DNA from: an uncultured Croceitalea sp.
GTDB taxonomy: Bacteria > Bacteroidota > Bacteroidia > Flavobacteriales > Flavobacteriaceae
Assembly: GCA_947503285.1 (NCBI GenBank)
Contig: CANNDD010000001.1
Location: 434,001-498,000, forward strand
Direction: 5' to 3'
DNA: 64,000 bases
Below the pieces are notes generated by a model. The model made no database searches, had not been told where the DNA came from, and saw nothing but the letters and a program-made list of their open reading frames with translations. Position numbers and translations under genes: made by a program. Positions 18,438-26,620 of this stretch are shown here, one piece after another. Each line of letters begins with the position of its first letter. Position 1 is the first letter of the stretch.

Positions 18438-19261
18438 TATCCTGATGTAAACATCCGTAATACTTCCGGGGATGGTGAAACGTTACCGGCCGCAAATATT
18501 TGGTTTCCTTTAAGGGCTTTAGTAAGCCGGGCTACGTTGGCCCCGTGATGATAGGCGGCCTCCAACATCTCTGGTGCCAGCTTTTGTGGCATCATCTTTA
18601 TTCCGCCCGTACGACCGCTGGGGCCCCAATGGCTCAAGGCAAAATCCGCTCCCGGGGTAATTTTGGGAAAAGGTGTCAAAATCATACCGTTGGCCGCCAT
18701 TGCCGATAAAATGCTCAGTTGTGCCAGCTCACAACCGGCGCCGTTGTTACCATGGCCTCCACCAACGGAAAACACACCGCCTACCTTACCTACGAAATTA
18801 TCCGTTAGCCATCCTTTTTCCCAGACCCGTTCTATATATTCCTTCAATCGGGAATGCATATTTCTGTGCTTCATGGGTGAACCGGCAATGACACCATCGG
18901 CGGCAACGGTATCTTCCATAGTGGCGTCCGCGGCCATTTTTCGTACTACATTGACGCCTTCCACTGATTTTGCCCCTTCCTCTACCGCTTCCGACATGGT
19001 TCTTGTAGAACCAAAATCAGTAGTATAGACAATAAGCACATTGGCGTTGTCCTTATTCGGAAAACCTGCAAAAGCACCATTGCCCTCAGGAATGGGGTCC
19101 AGTTCCATCCCATAAAATGAAGTTTGGGTGGTAATGGCCAGGCCTGCCGCCACCAAGGAACTTTTTTTTACGAAATCCCTTCGGCTATCTTCTACTACAA
19201 GGTGTTCGTCCAATTTTTTTGCTTTGACCTTTGCGGTCTTCTCCTTTAACTTGCTTTCCAT
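18437..19261 (-). CDS. Tat-exported flavodoxin/WrbA-like NAD(P)H-quinone reductase
   Basis: A 274-aa protein. After a charged 26-residue lead, a twin-arginine signal appears (SRRDFVKKSSLVAAGLAITTQ, Arg27-Arg28). A flavodoxin-like domain follows, with phosphate loop YTTDFGSTRTMSEA, AAADGVIAGSPMKHRNMHSRLKEYIERVW, and GKVGGVFSVGGGHGNNGAG as in WrbA. WrbA enzymes reduce quinones by two electrons using FMN. A Tat signal means it is exported folded with its cofactor, so periplasmic quinone or flavin chemistry is implied. It precedes the lipocalin-like gene with a TAATG overlap. Confidence 0.85.
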   Translation of the reverse strand: MESKLKEKTAKVKAKKLDEHLVVEDSRRDFVKKSSLVAAGLAITTQTSFYGMELDPIPEGNGAFAGFPNKDNANVLIVYTTDFGSTRTMSEAVEEGAKSVEGVNVVRKMAADATMEDTVAADGVIAGSPMKHRNMHSRLKEYIERVWEKGWLTDNFVGKVGGVFSVGGGHGNNGAGCELAQLSILSAMAANGMILTPFPKITPGADFALSHWGPSGRTGGIKMMPQKLAPEMLEAAYHHGANVARLTKALKGNQIFAAGNVSPSPEVLRMFTSG

Positions 19262-19299
19262 TTCTTTTTATTTAATTGTTAAACTATAGCAATGCTTTA

Positions 19300-20679
19300 T
19301 TAAAACTTAAATTCCGTTGTGAACACGAAATGAAAGAGTGTATTGTCCAATCCGCCCTGTTCTAGAAAACCACCGGGGAGTATGACGTTACTCTCCGCTT
19401 CCAGCGCTATGTATGGCGACGGCGACCAATTGAGCACGGCACCATATTGATGGCCAATAAAACGCTCATCGTTTACATCGGGAAAATCGAGGATACCTGC
19501 TGCTCCATAAACACCATCTTGTACCGACTCTCGCCAGAAAGCAACATAGTCCAATTCCAATTTTAGCGTATTGAACGCTATGGAGAACTCTGGATGTACG
19601 TCTATAAGATTGGAAGGCCCAAATTGAGCCACTCGCCCAAAATAGGCACCTCTTGGATATAGGGCATTAAAGGTGTTCAATACATCATCATCGGGGTCAT
19701 TGTCCCCTGATATCAATTCACTTTTTAAGCCCACCTCATATTGCCAGTTTTTATTGCCAAAACCGTAGGCCGCGTGCAGGGATATGGTATATGCCCTAAT
19801 ATTGGCGGTTCCAAAATCCCCGAACTGGTATAGGGCTTCAAAATCATAGAATAAGCCCTTTGGTTCGCCAAAAACACGTAGGCCCAAGCTATGGCGCTCT
19901 TCATTTGCCACACCTTGTGAATACCCAATATCATCTATAACACGACCTATGTAATAAACATCCGCAAGGAATTCTTCTTTTTTGAAGGTTACGGTATTAT
20001 AGTTGCCCCAAAGAAATTCGCTGTCGTCTAAAAGGTCATTGTCAAAACCAAAAGGGGAAATCTGTACGGGGAAACTTAAAAAAGCCTCGGCGGTTATCTT
20101 GGTATCTGAAAAGGTTACTTTTACATTGTCAAAATAACGCCGAACATTGGGCCCTTCCCTCAGTGCCAATATCCTGCGCGCCCCATAATCTGGACTTTCC
20201 CTACCTATCAGAACGTTCCATTTGGCCCATGCATAGGTCATGAACAGTTGACTCACGGCAAATTCATCCCGGTCTACAGGGGATGGGAATTCTTTAGACC
20301 ATACAGAACTACTGTTTAATTCGGCGTACGCCTGAAAGTTGTTCCATTTCAGATGGGCATGTGCCATTACCCTATTCAACCACCAACCATCAGAATTTCC
20401 TTCCACGAAGGCTTCATTGTCAAAATATTCGAATTGCCCCCTATAGCTGCCTCCAAAGGACAGATAGGCATCCTCGCCCAATGTGCGGTACTTGAATTTG
20501 TCATAGGCCGCCTTACTTTCCTTTTCTTTGAAATACGAAATATTATCATTTTGACGAAGTAGGGCAAACCCGGGTTTGCCATCTTCTTCTTGTGCTGATA
20601 AAATTGCACAGGCCAAGAGACTAAAAACGAATGCCTTTAGATACCATTTTGACCCTTTTGTATATCTCGTTTTCATCAA
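19300..20679 (-). CDS. Alginate-export-family outer-membrane porin (copy 3)
   Basis: A 459-aa barrel with signal peptide (KWYLKAFVFSLLACAILSAQ; the ATG at 20679 or the next codon starts it). Landmarks: ALLRQNDNISYF, SFGGSYRGQFEYF, LIGRESPDYGARRIL, REGPNVRRYFDNV, KSELISGDNDPDDDVLNTF, LYPRGAYFGRVAQFGPSNLIDVHPE, C-terminal TTEFKF. It is the porin nearest the operon's promoter. The NTF2-like gene ends 20 bp upstream and the flavodoxin gene starts 38 bp downstream. Confidence 0.88.
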   Translation of the reverse strand: MMKTRYTKGSKWYLKAFVFSLLACAILSAQEEDGKPGFALLRQNDNISYFKEKESKAAYDKFKYRTLGEDAYLSFGGSYRGQFEYFDNEAFVEGNSDGWWLNRVMAHAHLKWNNFQAYAELNSSSVWSKEFPSPVDRDEFAVSQLFMTYAWAKWNVLIGRESPDYGARRILALREGPNVRRYFDNVKVTFSDTKITAEAFLSFPVQISPFGFDNDLLDDSEFLWGNYNTVTFKKEEFLADVYYIGRVIDDIGYSQGVANEERHSLGLRVFGEPKGLFYDFEALYQFGDFGTANIRAYTISLHAAYGFGNKNWQYEVGLKSELISGDNDPDDDVLNTFNALYPRGAYFGRVAQFGPSNLIDVHPEFSIAFNTLKLELDYVAFWRESVQDGVYGAAGILDFPDVNDERFIGHQYGAVLNWSPSPYIALEAESNVILPGGFLEQGGLDNTLFHFVFTTEFKF

Positions 20680-20699
20680 ATTGACCGGTTTTCCTTTTT

Positions 20700-21065
20700 T
20701 TAAGTGAACAATGGTGCGGCATCCATCACCATTCTAAAATCGTCTATTTTGCTATTTTTGGTTCTCAATATGCTTACTGCGGGTAGTATCACTTTTTCTC
20801 CATTCTTTTTTATGAACAACACATCTGCCTCAAAAACAGCACTGTCATCGGCTATCCAAATGCCTTTTTTATGGTGTTCCATGGTCTGCAGCATTTCATA
20901 AAACCCAATGAGTACTTCCAATATGGCCTGTGGACCTATTACCGCATTGGCATTGCCAAACTTGAACGATCCGTTTTCCCCGTAATATGAAGTGACTTTT
21001 TCTGGGTGCATGGTATCCACATCCTTGAAATAATCAATAACAAATTGTTCCGTTAATCTTTTCAT
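20700..21065 (-). CDS. NTF2-like (SnoaL-type) protein
   Basis: A 121-aa single-domain cone-fold protein: FVIDYFKDVDTMHPEKVTSYYGENGSFKFGNA followed by the strand-rich half SAVFEADVLFIKKNGEKVILPAVSILRTKNSKIDDFRMVMD matches SnoaL-like polyketide-cyclase/isomerase folds. Such proteins act on small hydrophobic ligands or as accessory subunits. No signal is seen. It is encoded between DoxX and porin copy 3. Confidence 0.82.
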   Translation of the reverse strand: MKRLTEQFVIDYFKDVDTMHPEKVTSYYGENGSFKFGNANAVIGPQAILEVLIGFYEMLQTMEHHKKGIWIADDSAVFEADVLFIKKNGEKVILPAVSILRTKNSKIDDFRMVMDAAPLFT

Positions 21066-21101
21066 CTTCGGTATTCCTTTACGTATATCCTTTCTTTGGT
21101 T

Positions 21102-21485
21102 CTAGGTAGTTTCCAGTTGCGTTATGGGTTTATATTTATGTTTGTTGGCCCAAAGTATCAAGCAGTTCATTGCCATTAAAATTGCCGCCATTACCACTCC
21201 ATTGGGCGCGAGAAAGGCGTTAAAAAGCAATATTCCGATAATAACGGGCGAGAGAACGATAGCTCCAAGCGCCTGTGTTCTGGGTATTGCCATAAGAATG
21301 CCCCCAATTATCTCGGCGATGCCTACCAAGGCCATGAGCCATCCGGATGCGATCATTGCGCCCATTAATTCCATACCCGCCTGGGGGAGTTCTGGTACCG
21401 GCATGTGACCGGTGAACTTTGAAATTCCCGAATTGGCCATGAATACTCCGAAGAGTACGGAGATGACAATTACTATTTTTTTCAT
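21102..21485 (-). CDS. DoxX-family membrane protein
   Basis: A 127-aa protein with four predicted membrane helices: KKIVIVISVLFGVFMANSGI, MLMGAMIASGWLMALVGIAE-like, LGAIVLSPVIIGILLFNAFL and MAAILMAMNCLILW. This is the DoxX fold. The ATG at 21485 (MKKIV) is chosen because it lies 7 bp after the amidohydrolase stop; the longer frame from 21515 would overlap that gene and add charged residues before the first helix. DoxX proteins associate with thiol and redox homeostasis in some bacteria. Another DoxX gene sits before nhaA at 31990. Confidence 0.83.
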   Translation of the reverse strand: MKKIVIVISVLFGVFMANSGISKFTGHMPVPELPQAGMELMGAMIASGWLMALVGIAEIIGGILMAIPRTQALGAIVLSPVIIGILLFNAFLAPNGVVMAAILMAMNCLILWANKHKYKPITQLETT

Positions 21486-21492
21486 ACGATGC

Positions 21493-23304
21493 TTAGTTTC
21501 TTTGATACCCGCCATAATATTTTACGGGGGACCAATCAGGTATAATTTCTGGTAGTTCGGGCGTTAAGGCCTCAAATTCCTCGGCTCCATAAACCACACT
21601 ACCGTCCACTACGGTAAGTACCGAAGAGAGGTCTTTTATTTTCTCTTCGGGAACGCTGAAATAATCATCCGATAAGATTGCAAAATCTGCAAACATCCCG
21701 TTTTCCAGAGTCCCTTTTACGTCTTCTTCCTTGGATACCCATGCACTGCCTTGTGTGTACAGATAAAGTGCTTCGGGCCTGCTCAAAATATTGGACGGTT
21801 CACTCAATTGCAGGCCACCTACGGTTTTTCCCGTGGTCAACCAGTAGAGCGCCGACCAAGGGTTGTAGCTTGCTACACGGGTACCATCGGTACCTGCACC
21901 TACGGGCAGTCCCATTTCCATCATCTTTTTTATGGGGGGTGCCGCTTTGGCTTTGTCCGCTCCATACCGTTCTACAAAGTACTCCCCGGCATAGGCCATT
22001 CTGGCTTGGATGGCGATACCGCCATTGAGCACCTTTATCCTTTGCAGCTCTTTTTCCTTGACCGTTTCCGCATGATCGATCAACCATCGTTGAGAGGCTA
22101 ATTTTCCATTGGTCTCTTCATTGACTTCCTCTATCACATCCATGATATTGGCAATGGTCTCCCCGTATGTGGCATGTATTCTAAAAGGCCACCCTTTGTC
22201 TACATGCATTCTGATGATTCTCTTGATATCCGACCTCCAAGTAGGTCTATCTTCAAGAAAGGGCTGTGGCGCCAAAAAGTTCTCAAAATCCCCGGCGCTC
22301 CAAGCTAAAAACTCACCACCACCTTCAAGTTCATACCCATGGTCTATGTGTATTTCCCCGTTATGACCTACTTCGTTATTGGCCATCCACTCTTGAAACT
22401 CTTCGTATTCGGCACCTTTGTTTTGTGGAAACAGGAAATACGACAATCTTATAGGCATCTGTCCATCTTCTGCCAGTGTTTTTGTGCCTACATAGTCTTT
22501 TGGAAATTTATGTCCGCCACCACCGGCATCAATACCGCTAGTAATACCCTGACTGTTGAGCTCCCTATAAAAATGCTTTGTGCCGTTCACCATTTGGGCT
22601 TCCGTAAGTGGCGGCAAACCTCCGATACGGGCATATAGAATAGTAGGATTTGGTTCGGCCAGCAATACCCCGGTCAACATTCCATTACTGTCTTTTTCAA
22701 ACCTAGAACCCTCGGGCGCCTTGGTATTTTCATCAATACCCATTGCTTTAAGCCCAGCTTTGTTCAACCAGGCACGGCTGTATAAAAACAGCACATAGGT
22801 AGGTACATCACCTGTGGCCTCATTGATTTCTTCGGGTGTTGGAAATCTGTTTTCCTCGAATTGAAAGGGACTCCAGCCCCCGATTACACGTACCCACTGG
22901 CCTTCTGGCGTTCGTTCTGCTTGTTCTTTAAGCATCTCCAGCGCTCTTTTAAGTGTTTTTACGCCATCCCATCGCAATTCGGCACTATAAAATCTTCCGC
23001 CTCTGGTCAAATGCAAATGGGAATCATTGAGTCCCGGAATAATGGTGCGGCCGCCAGCATCAATATGCTGTGTATCTTCACCCTTAAGCTTCAAGATATC
23101 ATCTGTAGTACCGGTTTGAAGAATTTTACCGTCTTTTACTGCTAGGGCATTGGCCATGGTATAACTTTTATCCATGACCGCCACCTTGGCATTGGTTACA
23201 ATCAAATCCGCTGTATCTTCCAACGACGCATTGCCCTCTTTGTTTTTGTCCTTACAGGCCAAAAAACCGATGCAGACCAATAGTGGGAATAATAAATTTT
23301 TCAT
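21493..23304 (-). CDS. YtcJ-like amidohydrolase, lipoprotein
   Basis: A 603-aa metal-dependent hydrolase of the amidohydrolase_3 group. A lipoprotein signal ends at Cys17 (PLLVCIGFLACKDKN), which anchors it to a membrane on the periplasmic side. The first metal motif is NDSHLHLTRGG. Later motifs are DHAETVKEKELQRIKVLNGG (His) and GAGTDGTRVASYNPW (Asp). Relatives include N-substituted formamide deformylase and YtcJ; the true substrate is unknown. The gene lies between the exported cysteine hydrolase and DoxX, so two exported amide-type hydrolases are made together. Confidence 0.92.
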   Translation of the reverse strand: MKNLLFPLLVCIGFLACKDKNKEGNASLEDTADLIVTNAKVAVMDKSYTMANALAVKDGKILQTGTTDDILKLKGEDTQHIDAGGRTIIPGLNDSHLHLTRGGRFYSAELRWDGVKTLKRALEMLKEQAERTPEGQWVRVIGGWSPFQFEENRFPTPEEINEATGDVPTYVLFLYSRAWLNKAGLKAMGIDENTKAPEGSRFEKDSNGMLTGVLLAEPNPTILYARIGGLPPLTEAQMVNGTKHFYRELNSQGITSGIDAGGGGHKFPKDYVGTKTLAEDGQMPIRLSYFLFPQNKGAEYEEFQEWMANNEVGHNGEIHIDHGYELEGGGEFLAWSAGDFENFLAPQPFLEDRPTWRSDIKRIIRMHVDKGWPFRIHATYGETIANIMDVIEEVNEETNGKLASQRWLIDHAETVKEKELQRIKVLNGGIAIQARMAYAGEYFVERYGADKAKAAPPIKKMMEMGLPVGAGTDGTRVASYNPWSALYWLTTGKTVGGLQLSEPSNILSRPEALYLYTQGSAWVSKEEDVKGTLENGMFADFAILSDDYFSVPEEKIKDLSSVLTVVDGSVVYGAEEFEALTPELPEIIPDWSPVKYYGGYQRN

Positions 23305-23353
23305 GTTGTTGTTTTTGGGTTCATCTTACGGCCTTTTACCATATGGTTATAGC

Positions 23354-24106
23354 CTAGTTTTTGGCATTATGCTCTTTTTCCCACTTGTCTAGGGTTTTCT
23401 TGTAATCGATACCCAATCCGTAGGCGCCGCCCCATCTTTTGGCAATTTCGTTCATCTTTACGTACATATCCGATCTTGCCCAGTCCCTATGGACTTCAAG
23501 GGCATATTGTAAAGAGGTCATTGGTTTGATGCCTGCTTGGACCATTCGCATTATGGACATGTCATGGGCCTCTTGTGAAACCCCGCCAGAGGCATCGGTA
23601 ATCACATAAACATCATACCCGTCTTCTTTTGCCGATAATGCAGCGGATAGTACGCAGACCTCCGTCCATAAGCCGGCTATGACCAGCTTTGGTTTTTTGT
23701 ACTCGCCTACTTTTGCGACCACTCTTATGTCTTCCCAAGAGTTCATGGTCGTGCGGTCTATATATGATTTTTCATCGGGAAAAAACTCCCTGATTTCTGG
23801 AAAGACCGGTCCACTAAAGGATTTCTCGGCTACCGTTGTCACCACTGTTGGTATTTCGTAGATAGTGGCAAGCTCGGAAATGAGCCCGGTGTTGTTCCTC
23901 AGCTCTTCAATAGGTTGTGACTCTACGGCGAAAGCCATTTGACTTTCGTGGTCGATCAACAGCAGGGTGTGATTGGTTGGATGCACCAATTCTTTGGATG
24001 CATTGGCAGGATCGTTATTGGGATTAGGATTGTACTGTTTCCATTGGGCACTGGCCAGGTTGATGGATAAAACGGCAAGCAGTACTGTAGTCGTCAACTT
24101 TTTCAT
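23354..24106 (-). CDS. Exported cysteine hydrolase, YcaC-like (copy 2)
   Basis: A 250-aa hydrolase with a Sec signal (MKKLTTTVLLAVLSINLASAQ). Asp52 in LLIDHESQM and Cys151 in AGLWTEVCVLSAAL are the expected catalytic Asp and nucleophile. The DASGGVSQEAHDMS segment is YcaC-typical. It is the first gene of the 17-gene operon. The Lys of the usual triad could not be assigned with confidence. It shares the fold with the gene at 16102 but is about 45 residues longer because of the signal and a C-terminal tail. Confidence 0.92.
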   Translation of the reverse strand: MKKLTTTVLLAVLSINLASAQWKQYNPNPNNDPANASKELVHPTNHTLLLIDHESQMAFAVESQPIEELRNNTGLISELATIYEIPTVVTTVAEKSFSGPVFPEIREFFPDEKSYIDRTTMNSWEDIRVVAKVGEYKKPKLVIAGLWTEVCVLSAALSAKEDGYDVYVITDASGGVSQEAHDMSIMRMVQAGIKPMTSLQYALEVHRDWARSDMYVKMNEIAKRWGGAYGLGIDYKKTLDKWEKEHNAKN

Positions 24107-24454
24107 CGGTATAAATTTTAATTGTTAATTCGTTTTGGGAATTGGAATGGTACATGATCGCACCAAGCTACTTTTACCCTATTGGCTAAATTAGGGGAAG
24201 GTGTTGCCTTGTCCATAGCATGATTACAAGGATATATTGAACATTTGACAGTTTAAGGCCTTTTAATGCAATTATTATACTGATTCGCAGCTAATTATAT
24301 TTTTCAAAATACCGGTGAACCCCAAAAAATGCTATCAATTCGCTGATAAGTACAATAGGAGTTCCGTAATATGGGCGAAATTGGTTGGGGGTTATATGAC
24401 TCCCTTGAAAATGGCTTTCCCATGCGTATATAAACCGTTGGGTAAATAAATTCA
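24107..24454. other. Promoter region of the 17-gene operon and of the zinc-finger gene
   Basis: About 350 bp between divergent genes. It holds the conserved block at 24228-24252 described separately. No other gene or hairpin is convincing; short frames here are AT-rich and not protein-like. Confidence 0.5.
24228..24252 (-). promoter_or_regulatory. Conserved upstream element shared with the doxX-nhaA operon
   Basis: About 125 bp upstream of the first operon gene, read on the minus strand as ACTGTCAAATGTTCAATATA then TCCTTG. A block differing at 3 of 23 positions lies at 32521-32543, about 105 bp upstream of the DoxX-NhaA operon in the same orientation. The end of the block (TATCCTTG) is one change from the Bacteroidota -7 box TAnnTTTG, so it may be promoter plus operator. 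Confidence 0.45.
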
Positions 24455-24742
24455 ATGAAAAGAATGAACAAAAATATTTGCAAACATCTTTCAGACCTAA
24501 AACCAAAAGGCAGTACCATAAACTATTGTGAGGCCTGCGTGAAGATCAATGATACTTGGGTGCATTTAAGGGTCTGCCAGACTTGTGGCGCGACCCTCTG
24601 CTGCGATTCCTCTAAAAATAAGCATGCTTCAAAGCATTTTGAGGAAACCGGCCATCCGGTGGTTATTTCAAACCTACCCAAACCTTGGTCTCAATTTGCA
24701 TGGTGTTATGTAGATAAAAAGAAGAAGCCCTTAGTGAGATGA
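24455..24742 (+). CDS. UBP-type zinc-finger protein
   Basis: A 95-aa single-domain protein: CKHLSDLKP, then CEACVK, VCQTCGATLCCDSSKNKHASKHFEETGHPVV and WCYVD reproduce the Cys/His spacing of zf-UBP, the domain that binds the C-terminal glycine of ubiquitin in eukaryotic deubiquitinases. Bacterial stand-alone versions exist with unknown partners. Alternative start: Met4 (ATG at 24464). It is divergent from the 17-gene operon and convergent with the DUF5706 gene. Confidence 0.88.
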   Translation: MKRMNKNICKHLSDLKPKGSTINYCEACVKINDTWVHLRVCQTCGATLCCDSSKNKHASKHFEETGHPVVISNLPKPWSQFAWCYVDKKKKPLVR

Positions 24743-24776
24743 CCTTATCTGTCACATTGTTGTAATTATGACATCG

Positions 24777-25370
24777 CTAGACAAAATTCACGACGTTTTC
24801 AGCTAAGAATGTGATGACAATGATAATAAACCCTACCATGAATATGACATAGGATAATTCAATTTGGCGAAAAGATTTATTGATGAATTTTTCAAACAAG
24901 TAAATGGTACGTACTTGATTGCCAATTTGATATTCTTGATTTTGCAAGATTTGATCAAAAGCCCGTTCATATTCTTCTAGGCTCACATTATGGGTAAGAC
25001 CGACTCCAAAAATATGTTCTTCCAGTTTTGTGTATTTATGGCTGGTACTATCACGCATGCGCTGAAAAAGACGAAACGTTTTGGGGCGTGATGCATTTAA
25101 GGCAAATATTAATGAACTAAAAGAACTCAATATCATGATAACCCCTATAAAGTGACCACATTTTAAGTCCTTCACACTATCAAAAAAAATAACAACGGCT
25201 GAAATAATTGCGGCATTGACCCTGATCATTATTGCCGCTTTTCTGTCTATCACATTAAAGGAGTTGACATACATTTTGTTTTGGTTCCGCATAAAAACGT
25301 CAAATCCCTTGCCGTCTTTCATATGGCCTTTATACAATTGCTTGTCTTCTTTTTTGGGATGTACACCCAT
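24777..25370 (-). CDS. DUF5706 / Pycsar-effector-like membrane protein
   Basis: A 197-aa protein with the DUF5706 (PycTM) layout: IDRKAAIMIRVNAAIISAVVIFF leading into the first helix pair, IVMILSSFSSLIFALNASRP-type end of helix 2, then HIFGVGLTHNVSLEEYERAF, the helical IGNQVRTIYLFEKFINKSFRQIELSY and a last helix FMVGFIIIVITFLAENV. In Pycsar anti-phage systems such proteins damage the membrane upon sensing cCMP or cUMP. No pyrimidine cyclase gene is adjacent here, so defence is only a possibility; many flavobacteria carry DUF5706 proteins outside known Pycsar loci. The gene follows the MBL-fold gene by 47 bp on the same strand. Confidence 0.82.
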   Translation of the reverse strand: MGVHPKKEDKQLYKGHMKDGKGFDVFMRNQNKMYVNSFNVIDRKAAIMIRVNAAIISAVVIFFDSVKDLKCGHFIGVIMILSSFSSLIFALNASRPKTFRLFQRMRDSTSHKYTKLEEHIFGVGLTHNVSLEEYERAFDQILQNQEYQIGNQVRTIYLFEKFINKSFRQIELSYVIFMVGFIIIVITFLAENVVNFV

Positions 25371-25417
25371 CTTTAAACCGTTTTTTTATCATTTTTCATT
25401 GTAGTTTCCGCCCTGTC

Positions 25418-26140
25418 TTATAGGGATAACGTTTCTTTTGGTCGCGATAGATCATTGCGAATACTACTAAAGCGTTCTGCCGTTATGCTTAACTCTGGTT
25501 TGCCATGCAAAGGCAAAATATTTGTGACTTTAAGGTCAAGATCACCCCAAACTTTGGCCAAACCGCGATCCATTTGGGAACTAGTGGGTATAGGCCTCTC
25601 AAAGTAATGTTCAGTCATGTCATACGGTGAGCCAACAGCATTGTCGCCACAAAAGAGCGTACCACCATTAATGGGTGAATAAAACGAAACGCTACCGTAG
25701 GTATGTCCGCCCATATGTATTACGTCAAGGTTAAAATCTTGCAATGCCTGTTCTTCATCAACAACGGAACGCATCATGGATAAATAGGGACTTATATCCG
25801 CAGGATGCATAAAAAGTGGGGCCCCACCAAATAGTTTGGATACGGAATACATATCAGAAAAGGCCTGGCCAATAAGATGGTTATGGGTCAATGATATGCC
25901 CCGTACCACATAACCGGAGCGCATCAAATTAAGTATCACTTGTTTTGCCTCTTCACGAACCGCATCGATCAAGAATATTTCTTTACGCTCGTCGTTCAAG
26001 AGAACATACATATTCGCAAAGCGATACTGGAATTTCTGCGCCTTGATGAGTATCGTTTTCGGCAGTACCTCAAATGCCTTGCCTATTGGTAAATTCCGCA
26101 ATGCTTCAATAGTTCCTTTGTTTTCTTCGGTTACATCCAT
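25418..26140 (-). CDS. Metallo-beta-lactamase-fold protein with degenerate metal motif
   Basis: A 240-aa MBL-fold protein. The usual HxHxDH motif reads THNHLIGQAF: both leading His are kept but Asp-His is replaced by Ile-Gly. Later fold landmarks persist: GGHTYGSVSFY, LFCGDNAVG and LPLHG. It may bind one metal or none, so catalysis is doubtful or altered. N-terminal region AFEVLPKTILIKAQKFQYRFANMYVLLND matches the opening strands of the fold. It is the first gene of a likely two-gene unit with the DUF5706 membrane protein. Confidence 0.78.
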   Translation of the reverse strand: MDVTEENKGTIEALRNLPIGKAFEVLPKTILIKAQKFQYRFANMYVLLNDERKEIFLIDAVREEAKQVILNLMRSGYVVRGISLTHNHLIGQAFSDMYSVSKLFGGAPLFMHPADISPYLSMMRSVVDEEQALQDFNLDVIHMGGHTYGSVSFYSPINGGTLFCGDNAVGSPYDMTEHYFERPIPTSSQMDRGLAKVWGDLDLKVTNILPLHGKPELSITAERFSSIRNDLSRPKETLSL

Positions 26141-26620
26141 ACCATTAGTTGTTTCGTTTTATAAAATTTAAATTTCTAAAAAAACGGATTGTGATGTATA
26201 GCCAAAAACGCAGAAATCATATTACTTTTTTTAGCAACTTAAGGGTGAATTACCTGGTATTCGTTCATTTCATTAACCCCGCTATACCATTGCCGGCTTT
26301 TACTCGATGATCTAGATTTAAATGCTCCGACGTCTTCGCCGAAATCTAAATTTAGGTTCCTGTATAGGCCCACGGGCCTGCCCTGGAGGTAGTTTACTTT
26401 AAACCGATATGGCTATTATTGGTTAAAATATAATGGATAGCATGGGCACATGACAATAAATGACCAAAACCGAAAAGAAATACAATATCACTTGAAGCGC
26501 GAAATACCACACCATTAGCCGGGTTTGTTGGCCGTACTTATGAAACGGGGCTGTTTTGGCAACGGGTCATGAAGAAGAACAAGTTGAATAAGACTTGTTC
26601 TTTTACAGTTATTCACCAGG
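26141..26620. other. Intergenic region with repeat copy
   Basis: A 480-bp spacer between two minus-strand operons. It holds repeat copy A (26313-26379) described separately. No credible reading frame is seen. The last 100 bp, before the dioxygenase stop, have no strong hairpin. Confidence 0.5.
26313..26379. repeat. Interspersed repeat, copy A
   Basis: The core GAAATCTAAATTTAGGTTCC at 26341-26360 matches copy B (28615-28634) with one difference. Arms TAGATTT (26313-26319) and AAATCTA (26342-26348) are inverted. AGGCCC-AC-GGGCCT at 26366-26379 is a perfect dyad. The structure suggests a REP- or MITE-like palindromic element. Confidence 0.55.

Noticed and set aside
9434-20679. A polysaccharide utilisation locus with alginate lyases
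   Set aside because: Despite alginate-export-type porins there is no SusC/SusD pair, no lyase and no glycoside hydrolase in the region.
21678-22101. Long plus-strand frames opposite the amidohydrolase gene
   Set aside because: They lie wholly inside a gene with clear family motifs and their translations are low-complexity and Cys/Arg/His-rich, as expected for antisense shadows.
24777-25370. A complete Pycsar defence system
   Set aside because: No cyclase-domain gene lies next to the DUF5706 gene, so only an orphan effector-like protein can be supported.
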